From: Zoogloeaceae bacterium
Lineage (GTDB): Bacteria > Pseudomonadota > Gammaproteobacteria > Burkholderiales > Rhodocyclaceae
Assembly (NCBI GenBank): GCA_031267345.1
Contig: JAIRZG010000162.1
Coordinates: 1 to 42,620, forward strand
Length of the DNA stretch: 42,620 nt
Direction: 5' to 3'
Below the pieces are notes generated by a model. That model was given only the letters and a program-made list of their open reading frames with translations, was not told the origin of the DNA and searched no databases. Below are positions 40,944 through 42,620 of the stretch, piece after piece. The stretch's first letter is position 1; every line of letters begins with the position of its first letter. Position numbers and translations under genes: made by a program.

Positions 40944-42175
40944 TGATACGTTTTATATGTTGTTTACTGTTTTCTTGTTCTGTTTATGCGCAACAAGAAG
41001 ATTTAATTTCTTTTCGCTTTCGTGATGTGCGTGTATCTGACTTGATACAGGTTGTGTACACTGATATTTTGAATCGTCCATATGTCCTTGATCCTGCTGT
41101 TGCGCATTCTACCGATTCAATAACGCTCGACCTTCCCCGTATAACTTCGGCGCAATTCGATCATCAATTACGCTTATTATTGGATTCGATGAATTATCAG
41201 ATAATGGATGTTAGCGGTATTGCATTCTTTTCTAAAAAAAAGGAAGGCGAAGAATTATTAACGCCTTTTGTTTATCGTCCATTATATCGTTCTGTTTCTT
41301 ACCTTACAGATTTAACCAGCACGATTTTTAAACGTAATAATTTTACAACACAAAGAAGTGTACAATTACCAGAGGGGGCGGTATTCAATAATGGTATTGA
41401 TACTGGAACTAATGCTTTTTCTATGATCAGTAAAGAAGATACTGACGTACTTGTATTTAATGGCACGTTGCAGGATATTGAGAAGCTGAAAAAGTTGCTT
41501 GTTGAGCTTGACAGGCCGATAAGCGAGGTGCTGGTTAAGGCGATTGTTTATGAAGTGCGAAACGATACAGTAGAAACTAATGCGGTATCTTTGGCTATCG
41601 GATTGTTAAAATCTGTTGATGGTGCCGGAATCAGGATTAACAGCATTCCAGATGCGGAAAACTCCATAAAAATTCATACGTCCAACATACAGGCGGTTTG
41701 GTCTGCTTTATCTGGTGATTCTCGCTTTAAACTTGTTTCTTCTCCCACTGTACGTATTAAAAGTGGTGGCAAAGCTCGTTTTATGGCAGGTCAGGATGTG
41801 CCGACTTTGGGAAGCGTTTCGTATCCAACGTCTGGTCAATCTGTGCAAAGTATTGACTATAAATCATCCGGTGTGATTTTAGAGCTTACTCCGGAAATTC
41901 GGGAATCTGTAATTGAGTTAAACATCAGTCAGCAAATATCAGACTTTACCAGTACATCAACGGGCGTTAATACATCTCCGACCTTGCTAAAGCGCGAGTT
42001 GAAGACATCTGTTATTGCAAATGACGATGAGATTATAATCCTCGGTGGTTTAGAAAAAACGACGGATTCAAAAATGACTGAAGGCATATCGTTCTTGCCC
42101 GCTTTTTTGCGTTCCAAAAATGATACGAACGAACGAACGGAAATAATGATGTTGCTTCATGTCAAGAGAATATAA
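40943..42175 (+). CDS. Inovirus secretin (pIV-like)
   Basis: 410 residues from ATG 40943 (GAGGA upstream; a GTG at 40940 is possible). The signal peptide ends near YAQ. N0/N1-type domains (ISFRFRDVRVSDLIQVVY; then VLVFNGTLQDIEKLKKLLVE) precede the secretin core. The core carries FKLVSSPTVRIKSGGKARFM, GVILELTPEI and the closing DEIIILGGLEKTT. It forms the outer-membrane channel through which virions leave. It is the last gene of the visible structural block. Confidence 0.93.
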   Translation: MIRFICCLLFSCSVYAQQEDLISFRFRDVRVSDLIQVVYTDILNRPYVLDPAVAHSTDSITLDLPRITSAQFDHQLRLLLDSMNYQIMDVSGIAFFSKKKEGEELLTPFVYRPLYRSVSYLTDLTSTIFKRNNFTTQRSVQLPEGAVFNNGIDTGTNAFSMISKEDTDVLVFNGTLQDIEKLKKLLVELDRPISEVLVKAIVYEVRNDTVETNAVSLAIGLLKSVDGAGIRINSIPDAENSIKIHTSNIQAVWSALSGDSRFKLVSSPTVRIKSGGKARFMAGQDVPTLGSVSYPTSGQSVQSIDYKSSGVILELTPEIRESVIELNISQQISDFTSTSTGVNTSPTLLKRELKTSVIANDDEIIILGGLEKTTDSKMTEGISFLPAFLRSKNDTNERTEIMMLLHVKRI

Positions 42176-42211
42176 AAACAGGGGATGATCCCCTGTTTGA
42201 TTTGTTTTTTT
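42176..42211. terminator. Terminator after secretin
   Basis: AAACAGGGG (42176-42184), loop ATGAT and CCCCTGTTT (42190-42198) form a 9-bp stem followed by a T-rich tract (42200-42211). It begins directly after the secretin stop and separates it from the convergent DUF1640 gene. The A-run before the stem could let it act on both strands. Confidence 0.92.
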
Positions 42212-42215
42212 GTCT

Positions 42216-42506
42216 TTATGCTCCGAACATTTTTATGAGTATTACTGCAAGGGCAACGGAACCGATGATTGCGCCGGTGTTCCATTTGATGATTTCGGCT
42301 TTTGTCTCTGCTAGCTTGATTTCAAGTTGGTTTAAGTCTTGTTTTATGCTTTTTTCCAATTCTTTCAAGTCGTGTGTTGTTGCGACTTCTGCGACTGTCA
42401 TAACGTCTTTCAAGGCGTCGCTGATCCCTTCGGCCTGTTCTGGTTTGAATCCTTTGGATTGCAGGTTTTTCACAAATTGCAGTGTGTCGAAAGTGATGGC
42501 GGTCAT
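42216..42506 (-). CDS. DUF1640 (CCDC90-like) coiled-coil membrane protein
   Basis: 96 residues from ATG 42506, with AGGAG seven bases upstream. The N-terminal motif TFDTLQFVKNLQSKGFKPEQ and a long charged coiled coil (about 45-72) precede a C-terminal membrane helix (TGAIIGSVALAVILIKMFGA). This is the usual DUF1640 layout. Function is unknown. Its place next to the secretin terminator suggests phage cargo or the first gene outside the structural block. The prophage end is not visible, so either is possible. Confidence 0.8.
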   Translation of the reverse strand: MTAITFDTLQFVKNLQSKGFKPEQAEGISDALKDVMTVAEVATTHDLKELEKSIKQDLNQLEIKLAETKAEIIKWNTGAIIGSVALAVILIKMFGA

Positions 42507-42620
42507 GATGTTCTCCTGTGATGTGGTGAAGTCTAGCACGATCTGTACTGGTCGTGGTCGTGATGCTGGCTTGTTGCTGTTCTCCTTCGTGGTCAGGTGC
42601 TGGTTGTAAAACTTCTAGCC
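42507..42620. other. Right edge, no gene seen
   Basis: The last 114 bp contain the upstream region of the DUF1640 gene. I see no second copy of the tRNA-Pro 3' end and no integrase start here. Confidence 0.4.

Larger units (their letters stand above)
34352..42620 (+). mobile_element. Inovirus (filamentous phage) prophage at tRNA-Pro(CGG), right end not in window
   Basis: The left junction is the CCA end of tRNA-Pro. The gene order (regulator, DUF2726 protein, then divergent ssDNA-binding protein, Rep, coat, adsorption protein, pVI-like, Zot/pI and secretin) is that of an inovirus. The phage late genes are visibly more AT-rich than the core chromosome, especially 37876-39519 and 40943-42175. 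No repeat of the tRNA 3' end appears up to 42620, so the other attachment site lies beyond. No integrase gene is seen. Confidence 0.9.

Noticed and set aside
1..42620. CRISPR arrays, rRNA genes, complete insertion sequences
   Set aside because: No regularly spaced repeats, rRNA-like sequence or transposase with terminal inverted repeats was found.

Overview
The window looks like betaproteobacterial chromosome. The OmpC-type porin, 322-residue octaprenyl synthase, LeuA, BepA and RadA point there; a Rhodocyclales-like host is a guess from gene flavour, not a measurement. It holds about 31.5 kb of core chromosome (2681-34351), bounded on each side by a tRNA gene that carries an inovirus-type (filamentous ssDNA phage) element at its 3' end. 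The left element (1-2680, end only) abuts tRNA-Arg(CCG) on the minus strand. The right one (34352 to at least 42175) abuts tRNA-Pro(CGG) on the plus strand.

Left element: the N-terminal part of a Rep_trans-type replication protein leaves the window at its left edge. Three small membrane proteins follow, then a membrane-anchored DUF2726 protein, then a small HTH regulator whose reading frame runs into the tRNA-Arg gene. Right element: the mirror-image arrangement. An HTH regulator runs antisense through tRNA-Pro, behind a membrane-anchored DUF2726 protein. Divergent from these is a nearly complete inovirus gene set: ssDNA-binding protein, Cys-rich small protein, II/X-type Rep, small membrane protein, major coat, 27-residue membrane peptide, TspB-like adsorption protein, pVI-like DUF2523 protein, Zot/pI ATPase and secretin. 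A terminator and a DUF1640 coiled-coil gene follow. No integrase is visible in either element.

Core region, left to right: a c5-type cytochrome; an MFS transporter; a siderophore-interacting flavoprotein; a broken TetR gene; a di-haem cytochrome c peroxidase translationally coupled to a PAS-GGDEF-EAL c-di-GMP enzyme; the periplasmic protease BepA; a TusA-like protein; a degenerate intergenic stretch with dRS3-like repeats; a FecR-domain protein; a hotdog thioesterase; an ABM-domain monooxygenase; a porin. Then comes a tightly packed minus-strand run, ftsH - D12-class adenine methyltransferase - HNH endonuclease - menA, that is, a type II restriction-modification pair inside an ftsH/menA transcription unit. 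Next is a plus-strand run with overlapping genes: VOC protein, unknown 429-residue protein, NusG-domain-II protein, Gx transporter, radA. After it lie an Lrp/AsnC regulator, a truncated cytochrome c', an SMP-30 family protein, leuA, a TPR-GT41 (SPINDLY-like) glycosyltransferase divergent from a flagellin gene with a sigma-54-type promoter, and ispB.

Most notable points: (i) two inovirus-type elements with unrelated Rep families share the same HTH + DUF2726 module beside their tRNA attachment sites; (ii) in both, the C-terminus of the putative repressor is encoded by antisense tRNA sequence, so integration or excision would be expected to change it, as in integration-dependent immunity; (iii) a gapless 76-bp element (66/76 identical) lies both upstream of the Lrp-type regulator and upstream of leuA; (iv) an R-M pair sits in the ftsH transcription unit.
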